Shown here piece by piece: positions 8,980 through 16,544 of a stretch of DNA of 64,000 nt (the stretch's first letter is position 1; the number at the start of each line of letters is the position of its first letter). The position numbers were made by a program, and so were the translations under genes. The notes under the pieces were generated by a model. It was not told the DNA's origin. It searched no databases and saw nothing but the letters and a program-made list of their open reading frames with translations. The stretch is taken from positions 122,224-186,223 of the forward strand of contig JBBSQW010000005.1 of assembly GCA_038243635.1 (NCBI GenBank). Reading direction: 5' to 3'. This DNA is from Pseudopedobacter sp038243635 (lineage in GTDB: Bacteria > Bacteroidota > Bacteroidia > Sphingobacteriales > Sphingobacteriaceae).

Positions 8980-9475
8980 AACATGCAGAGGTTCCTATCC
9001 AAGTAAATTTTACTAAATTTAAACATGGAGCCCGCCGATAAAACCAATTTATTCCATTATAATAAAAAATTAAAACCATTTGCAAATGCAAACAGAAAAG
9101 CCATGACGAAAGCCGAGGCTTGCCTATGGAAATTTGTTTTGGGCAGAAAGCAAATGATGGATTACCAGTTTAACAGGCAAAGACCCGTTCTAACTTATAT
9201 CGCAGACTTTATGTGCAAAGAGCTAAACCTAATTATTGAAGTCGATGGCATCACACATCAGTGGGGGGGAATTGCAGAGAAGGATTTGGATAGAGAGGAA
9301 AAATTAAAATCGGCAGGTTTTCACCTTTTAAGATTTGATGATGATGAAGTTCTAAATGATATTTCCAATGTGATTAGAACTATTGAAAATTATATTTTTG
9401 ATTTTAAAGATAGGCTGGGGAGAACTTAAAGGAAAAGAACCTCCCTCTGTATCTCCCTCCAGAGGGAGAGATTAA
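8930..9475 (+). mobile_element. putative DUF559-hairpin element (candidate mobile unit)
   Basis: The DUF559 gene lies between the G/C-rich end of unit A and the ctccctc hairpin of unit B. The same two hairpins, in the same relative order but inverted overall, occur at 14128-14240 with only about 40 bp of AT-rich spacer instead of a gene. I infer a gene-bearing form and an internally deleted form of one element. No terminal target-site duplication is certain by eye, and no precedent is claimed. Confidence 0.4.
9025..9429 (+). CDS. DUF559 domain protein (Vsr/PD-(D/E)XK-like endonuclease family)
   Basis: 134 residues, the usual length for stand-alone DUF559 proteins, which resemble very-short-patch-repair and restriction-type nucleases. 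The family pattern is visible: MTKAEACLWKFV, then YQFNRQRPVLTYIADFMCKELNLIIEVDG split by an acidic residue in IADF, then Glu/Asp in IIEVDG, HQWGG, DREEKLKSAGFHLLRF and DDDEVL. The Asp (IADF) and Glu-x-Asp (EVD) are candidate metal ligands. No signal peptide, so it should act in the cytoplasm on DNA. It is bracketed by two copies of one hairpin repeat (8878-8979 and 9453-9557). The biological role of DUF559 proteins is not established. Confidence 0.85.
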   Translation: MEPADKTNLFHYNKKLKPFANANRKAMTKAEACLWKFVLGRKQMMDYQFNRQRPVLTYIADFMCKELNLIIEVDGITHQWGGIAEKDLDREEKLKSAGFHLLRFDDDEVLNDISNVIRTIENYIFDFKDRLGRT

Positions 9476-9557
9476 ACGCAGAAAAATATCTTTACTATTG
9501 AGATTTTCTATAACATAAGTGTCCCTCGGCCAGTTGGTGGACTGGAGGAGGTTAGCC
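9439..9557 (+). repeat. hairpin repeat unit B, right of the DUF559 gene
   Basis: Begins 10 bases after the DUF559 stop with acctccctctgt, then a perfect ctccctc/gagggag hairpin (from 9453). An AT-rich middle follows, then taagtgtccc and ggaggaggttagcc. It is a direct repeat of unit A in the same orientation. The remaining bases to 9624 hold only the leader of the helicase gene. Confidence 0.8.
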
Positions 9558-9624
9558 GACTCAGGAAACCAATAACACATCTAAAATAAAAACCCTTAAA
9601 TTTACCACCTCAAAACAAAACACC

Positions 9625-10758
9625 ATGTCATTCCAAAACCTCGGTTTACCACAATATCTTTTAGAAGCAATACAACAAAACAACCTCCTCACCCCAACCC
9701 CAATTCAAGAACAAGCCATTCCGGCGATACTGAACCACAAAGACGTATTAGGAATTGCCAAAACAGGATCAGGGAAAACAGTAAGTTTTGTGTTGCCCAT
9801 CTTGGCAAATTTAGAAGGAAAAGCCAAACTAAAGGACCGACATATTTCGGTGCTGGTATTGGTGCCGACGCGAGAGTTGGCTTTACAGGTTAACGAAGTA
9901 TTTGAAACCTTTAGCAAAGCGCTTCCTTTTACCTGCAAAACCATGGCAGTTTATGGCGGCGCATCCGTAAACGTACAGATGAAAAGCATGAGCAATGTGA
10001 GCGTATTGATTGCAACACCCGGCCGATTGTTGGATTTAATCTCCTCCAACGCAGTGCATCTCGGCGAAGTAAAAACCTTTGTGATGGACGAAGCCGACAA
10101 AATGCTCAACCTCGGCTTTAAAAAAGAACTGGACGAAATCATAGCGCTGTTGCCCACAAAAAAACAGAACCTACTATTTTCAGCCACCCTCAATCCCAAT
10201 ATCGAAAGCATCAAGCGGGTCATGTTAACCGATCCTTTGATCATTCATATCGCTTGCGAAGAAAACAGTGTTGCACTCATTAACCAAACGGTTTATGCGG
10301 TTTCTCCAGAGAAAAAAGGACCGTTGTTGCGCCACCTCATCGAGTCGCAGAATATGCAACAAGTCCTCATATTTACCTCTTCGGTTTTTCAGGCCGATAC
10401 CGTTGCCAAAAAATTGAACCACAATAATATTCAGGCGAAAAGCATTCACAGCAACAAAAGCCAATTTGCCAGAACCACAGCGCTAGATAATTTTAAAGAA
10501 GGTAAACTTCGAGTTTTGGTGGCTACAGATATCCTTTCTCGAGGCATTGATATTAAATTTCTGCCTTATGTCATCAATTATGAGTTGCCACGATCGCCCA
10601 AAGATTACATCCATCGTATCGGCCGGACTGGTCGTTCAGAAAACCCAGGAGAAGCCATCGCTTTGGTAACACCCGCTGACCAACATCATTTTAATGTGAT
10701 CCAGAAGAAAATGAAATTGGAAGTTGAGTTGATTGATGCGGGGGTGTTGGGGATTTAG
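9625..10758 (+). CDS. DEAD/DEAH-box RNA helicase (RhlE-like core)
   Basis: 377-residue ATP-dependent RNA helicase made almost only of the two RecA-like domains. Visible motifs in order: Q-motif region FQNLGL..PTPIQEQAIP, Walker A AKTGSGKT (about 46-53), PTRELALQ, TPGRLLD, DEAD (155-158), SAT (186-188), then SRGIDI and HRIGRTGR in domain 2. The C-terminal extension typical of RhlE, DeaD or CsdA is almost absent, so partner or substrate cannot be inferred. Likely roles are ribosome assembly or RNA turnover. It follows the hairpin repeat B by about 70 bp and appears to have its own promoter. Confidence 0.92.
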   Translation: MSFQNLGLPQYLLEAIQQNNLLTPTPIQEQAIPAILNHKDVLGIAKTGSGKTVSFVLPILANLEGKAKLKDRHISVLVLVPTRELALQVNEVFETFSKALPFTCKTMAVYGGASVNVQMKSMSNVSVLIATPGRLLDLISSNAVHLGEVKTFVMDEADKMLNLGFKKELDEIIALLPTKKQNLLFSATLNPNIESIKRVMLTDPLIIHIACEENSVALINQTVYAVSPEKKGPLLRHLIESQNMQQVLIFTSSVFQADTVAKKLNHNNIQAKSIHSNKSQFARTTALDNFKEGKLRVLVATDILSRGIDIKFLPYVINYELPRSPKDYIHRIGRTGRSENPGEAIALVTPADQHHFNVIQKKMKLEVELIDAGVLGI

Positions 10759-10799
10759 GTGTAGAAGTTATTGGATTGATACGGTACGAAGGTTTTTTA

Positions 10800-10873
10800 G
10801 GGCGTTCGGGTGGGCTTTACGTTGCAATCTTTTTGTGAAAAACAAAAAGGATTTTCACTGCAATCCCTAACGC
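10800..10873. repeat. REP-like palindrome with GGCGTT/AACGC ends
   Basis: The element starts gggcgttcgggtgggctt and ends ccctaacgc, with an inner hairpin (cctttttgtt-type arms around 10832-10850). Its ends resemble the GGCGTT...AACGC ends of the repeats at 48499, 55497 and 57322. It fills the first part of the 305-bp gap between helicase and reverse transcriptase. Confidence 0.65.
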
Positions 10874-10955
10874 AAAACACTCGCTTTACATAACTTAATT
10901 TATCAGTTTGAACCAAATATCTCGTGAAAATAGTTTGCTGAAAATGAAAATAAAT

Positions 10956-10980
10956 GTTTCTATATTGTGCAAATAGAAAC
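10956..10980. promoter_or_regulatory. perfect 8-bp inverted repeat upstream of the reverse transcriptase gene
   Basis: gtttctat (10956-10963) and atagaaac (10973-10980) are separated by 9 bases, ending 83 bases before the RT start. It could be an operator or part of a structured leader. The remaining 10981-11063 is AT-rich with no evident gene. Confidence 0.35.
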
Positions 10981-11063
10981 GTTGCTATTCCTTACTAATT
11001 GATATGATCTATATTCCTTAGTATTCGATTTAGCAAAGCAAAATTTTATCTAACAAAAACTGA

Positions 11064-12878
11064 ATGATTTCTCTGAAGCAAGTTACTGACGCATACTCGA
11101 AATTGAAAGCCTATGTATATTATGATAATTTTAACCTTTTTTTAAGAAAGCAGCTTTCTGATTTCGAGGCAGATAACACTGACTTAGTCCAAGTTTTCCA
11201 AATACTTACAGATGATATTAATCAGTACTTAAAAAACGGAGACCTCAGTGAGTCAATTAGCAATAAAATAGAAAAAATCGGGTACTTCATCATTCCGAAA
11301 TCTTTCAAATCTAAAGAATCTAATGGGTCAAAATTAATATCCAATAAAGATTCTAAAAATTATAAAATTGACAAAATAACGCAGTTATTTAAAGGCGATA
11401 TTGAATTGCATATTATTTCAACACTTTGGATAATTACACAAGGCGTCAAGTTACAGTCCAAAATAGGGCCTGATAACTATGGGTATCACTTACCGGTAAG
11501 TAAAAAAACAGGTAAGATTGAGTCTGAAAAGTTGCTTTTCACAAAATATTTTGAAAAATATCAAGAATGGAGAGACAAAGGGATTAGGTGTGCTAAACAA
11601 CAAATAGATGAAAAAAACAATGTTTTACTGATAAGTTTGGATATAAAGAACTTTTTTCATTCTTGCAGCATTAATTTTTCGGATTTAAAAACCGATTTAA
11701 AAGAAAGGCAAAATTCTCTAACTGATTTGATAGAAAAAATTGGTTTGCAATACACAGGCATAGTTGGATCCAATAAAACTAAGTCAGATAATACGATGTC
11801 GCTTCTTCCCATAGGTTTAGTTTCGTCGGGTGTAATTGCAAACTGGTTTTTGAGCGACTTCGATAAGGAGCTTAAAGAAAAGACAACTCCGATATATTAC
11901 GGTCGATATGTTGACGATATATTTATCGTTGTTAGCAACGTGGAAGAGCCTAAAAATGATATTATTGATTGGTTAAAAGACAAATATTTTTATGATGGTA
12001 GCCCCTTATGTATAACTGACGAACCTGGAGATAAAAAGGGGTCAATTATAAAATATTTATCGTTTTCAGATGAAAAGTATTCGGGTTTAAAAATTCAGTC
12101 TGATAAGTTGAAACTTTATTTTTTTAACCATGAATGGCCTCACGCCATGTTGAATAAGTTTCAAAAAACGCTTGAAGAAAACAGCAGTGCCTTTTGGTTT
12201 CTTCCTGATGAAGAAGAAATGAAGGATAATCTTGACGATAAAGCCTATGACTTGATATATGAAGATACCATAAACAAATTTAGAAGTATCTCAGAAATGA
12301 AAGCAAGCAAGTATGGTGCATCCGTTTTTCTTGCTAAAAAAATAAAGCTAGCTATATTACATAACTCTATACCCGATGATAAAATCACTACGCAAGTTTT
12401 TAGATTCTTTAAAGGTAATTCGTTGCTTTCCCTCTATAATATGTGGGAGAAAGTTTTTACTTATTTAATTGTAACCGGCGACCTCAAATCTTTAGACATC
12501 CTTTATAGTAAGATTTTGTCAAAAGTTGCTATCCTTGAAATAGAGTCTAATCTCAAAGAATACCGAAATCAAATTTCAACTGACTTCACGAAATATGTAA
12601 ATATATCCCTGGAATTATCTCTTACATTAAAGCCATCTTTAGGAAGGTCAGTTATCGATAATAAAAACTTTAAAAGTAATACGGAAGAGTTCTTGAATTC
12701 AATCTCTAATTTTAGAAAGAGCTTACTAACACGCCATCATTATTTGGTTTATCCATTTCTAATCCTGACTAAGTATTACACAAACTCTAACAAATCGGTT
12801 CTTTCCAATGGTTTATTCGATAGATTATTGGAAGACAACGATTTTGAACTTGATCAAAATTTAGTAGACCAACGATGA
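11064..12878 (+). CDS. defence-type reverse transcriptase (UG/Abi class 1, DRT1-like), ends at an in-frame TGA
   Basis: 604 residues with a reverse-transcriptase fold. The N-terminal part AYSKLKAYVYYDNFNLFLR resembles UG (unknown-group) RTs of anti-phage DRT systems. Catalytic aspartates are present: Asp193 in ISLDIKNFFH (motif A) and YVDD at 282-285 (motif C), with LPIGLVSSG between them (motif B). The ~300-residue C-terminal part is alpha-rich, as in UG RTs. The stop is a single TGA (12876-12878). The same frame stays open after it and runs into the nitrilase domain, so this looks like the first half of an RT-nitrilase fusion as in UG1/DRT1. No maturase, group II intron or retron features are seen. 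Membership of a particular UG clade is inference. Confidence 0.88.
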   Translation: MISLKQVTDAYSKLKAYVYYDNFNLFLRKQLSDFEADNTDLVQVFQILTDDINQYLKNGDLSESISNKIEKIGYFIIPKSFKSKESNGSKLISNKDSKNYKIDKITQLFKGDIELHIISTLWIITQGVKLQSKIGPDNYGYHLPVSKKTGKIESEKLLFTKYFEKYQEWRDKGIRCAKQQIDEKNNVLLISLDIKNFFHSCSINFSDLKTDLKERQNSLTDLIEKIGLQYTGIVGSNKTKSDNTMSLLPIGLVSSGVIANWFLSDFDKELKEKTTPIYYGRYVDDIFIVVSNVEEPKNDIIDWLKDKYFYDGSPLCITDEPGDKKGSIIKYLSFSDEKYSGLKIQSDKLKLYFFNHEWPHAMLNKFQKTLEENSSAFWFLPDEEEMKDNLDDKAYDLIYEDTINKFRSISEMKASKYGASVFLAKKIKLAILHNSIPDDKITTQVFRFFKGNSLLSLYNMWEKVFTYLIVTGDLKSLDILYSKILSKVAILEIESNLKEYRNQISTDFTKYVNISLELSLTLKPSLGRSVIDNKNFKSNTEEFLNSISNFRKSLLTRHHYLVYPFLILTKYYTNSNKSVLSNGLFDRLLEDNDFELDQNLVDQR

Positions 12879-12935
12879 AGAATCCCCAGATGGATTTACC
12901 TACAAGAAATTAACTTTTACTATCTACTTCAGAGT

Positions 12936-14003
12936 GTGAAGAATTACGGCAATAACCATAATTTATTTTACCTGAAGAATGAAGAGACATTTTTAAACGA
13001 ATACTTTATAAATTCTGAGAACTTATATTTCTCAGTAAATAATAAGCGTATTTCTGGTTCAATACAAACCACTAAATACAAACAATACAATGATAAAAAT
13101 ACTAAAAAAATTAAAATTTATGCTGACTCTATTACAGTCAAGGAAAAAGACAAAGAGGTAGATAAATTAACAATCGGGTTATCAAATTTTAAAATCGTTT
13201 ATAACGAGATAGAAAACGCTATTTCCGACAAATCTAAAGTTTTTCAAGAAAAGAGAATACGTCACATTAAACTTTTAAACCAAGCTGAGGAAGAAAAAGT
13301 TGACTTATTAATTTCCCCAGAAACATGTGTACCAATTGAATGGTTGTTCTCATATTCTGACGAAGGAAGACGAAAAAACAGAGCTTTCGTTTTCGGGCTA
13401 GAGCATTTTACTTTCAGAAACTATTGTTTCAATTTATCAATTTGCATTTTGCCATTTGAACAAGGTAAGGTAAAAGATTCATTGATAATTCCTAGATTAA
13501 AAAATCATTACTCCCCAGCTGAATCAAAGGAGATTTTAACTTACGGAAAACTAATACCTGCATCAGAAACGCATTTTTATCATTTAATTAAATGGAGAAA
13601 TATTCAGTTTACTCTTTACAATTGCTTTGAACTTGCAGATATTGTTCACAGATCAATATTCAGATCTGATTTAGATATATTATTTGCAATTGAATACAAC
13701 AAGGATATAAACTACTTTAATAACATCGCTGAAAGCGTTTCAAGAGACTTGCACTGTTACTTTGTACAAGCTAACACTTCTGACTATGGAGATTCTCGTA
13801 TTATTGAACCTAGGGAAACAACCAGAATGAATCCAGTAAGAGTTAAGGGTGGGAAAAATAACGTTGTATTAAAATATGAAATAAACATAAAAGAGTTAAG
13901 AGATTTTCAACTAAAAAGACTACCATATCAGTTAGACGATAAATCTTTCAAAACAACGCCTCCCGATTTCGACCATGATAAAGTCAAAAACCGTGGAAAA
14001 TAA
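12936..14003 (+). CDS. nitrilase (carbon-nitrogen hydrolase) domain, in frame with the upstream RT
   Basis: 355 residues counted from GTG (12936), but that start is arbitrary: the frame is open from the codon after the RT stop (12879). The intervening 19 codons read as natural protein (RIPRWIYLQEINFYYLLQS). The nitrilase-superfamily triad is legible: Glu129 in LISPET, Lys189 in PRLKNH and Cys230 in LYNCFELAD, spaced about 60 and 41 residues apart as in the family. The first ~100 residues are not nitrilase-like and may be a linker domain. With the RT this would make a ~980-residue protein. Either it is translated separately (no good start or Shine-Dalgarno seen), or by readthrough, or the locus is broken by a nonsense mutation. 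Confidence 0.8.
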   Translation: MKNYGNNHNLFYLKNEETFLNEYFINSENLYFSVNNKRISGSIQTTKYKQYNDKNTKKIKIYADSITVKEKDKEVDKLTIGLSNFKIVYNEIENAISDKSKVFQEKRIRHIKLLNQAEEEKVDLLISPETCVPIEWLFSYSDEGRRKNRAFVFGLEHFTFRNYCFNLSICILPFEQGKVKDSLIIPRLKNHYSPAESKEILTYGKLIPASETHFYHLIKWRNIQFTLYNCFELADIVHRSIFRSDLDILFAIEYNKDINYFNNIAESVSRDLHCYFVQANTSDYGDSRIIEPRETTRMNPVRVKGGKNNVVLKYEINIKELRDFQLKRLPYQLDDKSFKTTPPDFDHDKVKNRGK

Positions 14004-14726
14004 TGAGTTTAATTATAATTAATGAATTAAAATCATGCAAAAACTGTTGACTACGAAACAAACAGATTTCTCCTATCGTCTAAATGACTCGATGGAGAGT
14101 GCCAGTTTCAAAGGTCGCCACAACGTGTCTCCCTCTGGAGGGAGAATCAAAGAGGGAGGTTACAGTTTTCATGTTAAAGATTATTTCTTTTTAAAACGGC
14201 TGACCACCCCCAACCCCCGCCAGCGGGGGACACTTATAATATGGAAATAAAAACCTGCTCACGGCGTAATTTGCTTGTGAGATTTCTCCTATCGTCGAAA
14301 TGACGCGGTGTAGAGAAAGTTAAATGACAAATTACACCACTAACTTTAACTCCTTCCCAAACCAAAAGCCCAAGCACTGACCTAAGTTGACCTTTTAATT
14401 CGCCTTTGGAATTTGCTTGCCTACCGCAGGCAGGCGGTACAGATGAAGAAAGTAAAAGCACTACCTTTGTAGAAAATTGCGTCCGCCCGGCCGGTACGGA
14501 CAGGCAGGCGAGAGTCCCGATAGCTATCGGGATTGATTACTTTTTTGCGGAAAAAAAGTAATTGCCAATGCACAGCATGAGGGCAGGAAAGCCTGAGCGC
14601 AAAGGCAACATTGCCATTTAGAAAAACAAAATTTTTAAATTTAATTCGCACAAGCTTGGTTCAGCTAAGGAACAAACAGATTTCTCTCCGCCAACTGGCG
14701 GATCGAAATGACGTAAAAAAGAAGAA
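14004..14726. other. 723-bp intergenic pile-up of unrelated palindromic repeats
   Basis: No gene is convincing here. Partial CGTCAT/TCGAAATGACG-type REP fragments occur near 14058-14095, 14280-14306 and 14646-14713. An inverted DUF559-type hairpin pair is at 14128-14240. Further palindromes are gcct-accgc-aggc near 14419-14431, gtccg..cggac at 14481-14501, an exact 18-bp palindrome TCCCGATAGCTATCGGGA at 14515-14532, and attactttttt-gcgg-aaaaaaagtaat at 14536-14562. Open frames across it are by-products of the repeats. Confidence 0.75.
14128..14240 (-). repeat. gene-less copy of the DUF559-flanking hairpin pair (unit C)
   Basis: Read on the minus strand it begins ataagtgtccccc-gctggc-ggggg and ttgggggtgg. 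An AT-rich stretch of about 40 bases follows, then aacctccctctttg and ctccctcc-agagggag. These match the right end of unit A and the left end of unit B in the same order, but without the DUF559 gene between them. Confidence 0.7.
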
Positions 14727-16175
14727 TTGAAAACTCCAGAAACCCAAACTTACACCACTTGCCCAGAATGCAATGGCAGAGGCAAAAAAAGCCGAAAGCT
14801 TCGCAAGAAAATTCGTCTGCAATACCAAATCGCATTAGCTGAATTTGAAAAAACAGATGGCGAAGAAACACCTCCAAATCGCCGAAAGGCTGATCAATTT
14901 CCATGTGCAAATTGCAACGCTTCAGGTTTAATCAAATCTGATAACAACCCAATCCCAAACGCAGCATATCCCCACATCGCTATTATTGGCGGAGGAATCG
15001 GCGGCGTTGCTTTGGCAGTAGCTTGTTTACACCGTGGAATTCCGTTTACACTTTATGAACGAGATAAGGGTTTTACAGCTCGTTCTCAAGGTTACGGACT
15101 AACATTGCAACAAGCCAGTAAAGCAATAGAAGGATTAGGAATTTTCTCCTTAAAAGAAGGACTGGTTTCAACCCGACATGTAGTGCATACCACCGATGGA
15201 AAAATAATTGGCGAATGGGGCGTGAGGAAATGGGTTCAGTCCGCTGAAACCACCTTTGCAAAACGTACCAATGTACATATCGCTCGCCAGTCTTTACGTT
15301 TAGCACTGTTGGAGCAACTCGGCGGAAGCGATGCAGTAAAATGGGGACATCAATTGGTCGGTTTTAAAGAAACTGACGAAGAAGGAATTGAACTCAACTT
15401 TCAAATAAACGGAGAACTCAAAACTGCCAATGCAGACTTGGTAGTTGGCGCAGATGGTATTCGCAGTACAGTGCGCAACTTGTTGATTGGTGAGGAAATT
15501 ACCCCTTTTCGTTATTTGGGTTGCATTGTGATATTGGGTATTTGTCCGCTAAAAGCGCTCGAAGATGTTGATAGTCCTTTGCTGGATTCCGCCACGGTAT
15601 TTCAAACTGCAAATGGTAACGAACGGATTTACATGATGCCTTATTCAAAAGATGCCGTGATGTGGCAACTCAGTTTCCCGATGCCCGAAGAAGAGGCAAA
15701 AGCGCTAAGTGCGCTCGGACCAAAAGCACTCAAAGAAGAAGCTTGTCGAAGAACACAATGGCACCATCCAGTTCCACAAATTTTAACCGCGACTTTGGAA
15801 GCTCAGGTTTCCGGCTATCCAGTTTACGACAGAGAATTGTTAACACCCGAGTCGTTGCAAAAAGGCGGGGCAATAACTTTAATTGGAGATGCAGCGCATC
15901 CCATGAGTCCGTTCAAAGGACAAGGTGCAAACCAAGCTTTGTTAGATGCGTTGGCGCTGGCTCGTAGAATTTACAAAGATTGTCGACCTCAGTCCAATTG
16001 GAGAAAAGCAGGGGCTCGTGAAAGTGTATTAAATGAGTTCGAAGCAGAAATGTTAAAACGCAGTGCCGCTAAAGTGAAAGATTCAGCAGATGCGGCGGAA
16101 TTCCTACATTCAGAAATTGTTTTGCATGAAGGTGATGAACCAAGAGGAAGGATTATTAAAAAGAGAAATGGGTAG
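14727..16175 (+). CDS. FAD-dependent monooxygenase with an N-terminal DnaJ-like zinc ribbon
   Basis: 482 residues from a TTG start (14727); the upstream repeat supplies no in-frame ATG. Residues 1-70 carry two knuckles, C12-x2-C15-N-G-x-G and C60-x2-C63-N-A-S-G, separated by a basic helical stretch, like half of a DnaJ zinc finger. From about residue 83 a group A flavoprotein hydroxylase follows: dinucleotide motif IIGGGIGG (87-93), LVVGADGIRSTVR (the DG motif), and LIGDAAHPMSPFKGQGANQAL near residue 388 (the GD motif). TetX/PHBH relatives hydroxylate aromatic substrates with NAD(P)H and O2. The substrate is unknown. The zinc module is unusual for this family. Confidence 0.85.
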   Translation: MKTPETQTYTTCPECNGRGKKSRKLRKKIRLQYQIALAEFEKTDGEETPPNRRKADQFPCANCNASGLIKSDNNPIPNAAYPHIAIIGGGIGGVALAVACLHRGIPFTLYERDKGFTARSQGYGLTLQQASKAIEGLGIFSLKEGLVSTRHVVHTTDGKIIGEWGVRKWVQSAETTFAKRTNVHIARQSLRLALLEQLGGSDAVKWGHQLVGFKETDEEGIELNFQINGELKTANADLVVGADGIRSTVRNLLIGEEITPFRYLGCIVILGICPLKALEDVDSPLLDSATVFQTANGNERIYMMPYSKDAVMWQLSFPMPEEEAKALSALGPKALKEEACRRTQWHHPVPQILTATLEAQVSGYPVYDRELLTPESLQKGGAITLIGDAAHPMSPFKGQGANQALLDALALARRIYKDCRPQSNWRKAGARESVLNEFEAEMLKRSAAKVKDSADAAEFLHSEIVLHEGDEPRGRIIKKRNG

Positions 16176-16192
16176 CTAATTCACGCCCGACA

Positions 16193-16292
16193 CGTCATCT
16201 CGACCAAAGGAGAGATCCCCAAGTTCCTTCGCACCAACTTCATTCACCAAAGAAACAAACAGATTCCTCCTCGTACCTCGTTCGGAATGACG
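16193..16292. repeat. REP-like palindrome, copy 4 of the CGTCATCTCGA family
   Basis: Starts cgtcatctcgaccaaaggag and ends ttcggaatgacgcg, closely matching the elements at 5908-6371. It lies directly after the monooxygenase gene and could form a long hairpin in the 3' end of its transcript. Confidence 0.75.
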
Positions 16293-16354
16293 CGGGAGAA
16301 GAATGGCATTTTGGCTTTAGGTAATTGCCATCACCTGTCCAGCATTCAAAATAA

Positions 16355-16452
16355 GTCATCTCGACGATAGGAGAGATCCCTAAGTTCTTTAGCACAACCC
16401 TAAATCTCCCGAAGAAACAAACAGGCTCCTTCTGGCACCTTTTCGAAACGAC
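16355..16452. repeat. REP-like palindrome, copy 5 of the CGTCATCTCGA family
   Basis: Starts gtcatctcgacgataggagag and ends tttcgaaacgac; a more diverged copy in the same orientation as copy 4. The two copies account for most of the 369-bp gap between the monooxygenase and GNAT genes. Confidence 0.7.
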
Positions 16453-16544
16453 AAAGAAAACGGATAACAAATAAAAATGAATAGTCGTACTTTGTAAAAT
16501 TCTTTAGTAAACAATCATCCAAAACAAAGTCAATCACCCATCGA

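Noticed and set aside
8751..9047. 98-codon minus-strand frame covering hairpin unit A
   Set aside because: It is produced by the repeat and overlaps the start of the DUF559 gene; the product has no recognisable features.
12876..12878. Selenocysteine at the TGA
   Set aside because: Nothing around it suggests a selenoprotein; the position is a linker between domains, no catalytic Sec is expected there, and I see no clear SECIS-like hairpin directly after it.
11064..12878. Retron or group II intron reverse transcriptase
   Set aside because: No maturase/HNH domain, no VTG-type retron motif, and no msr/msd-like structure recognised; N-terminal and C-terminal parts and the nitrilase partner fit UG/DRT class 1 better.
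12875..12913. ATGA start-stop overlap at the end of the RT gene as a coupled start for the nitrilase
   Set aside because: That ATG is in another frame and ends at TAA after 12 codons, so it cannot start the nitrilase domain.
14035..14651. Three short frames of 71-76 codons
   Set aside because: All run through palindromic repeats and have no natural protein composition.
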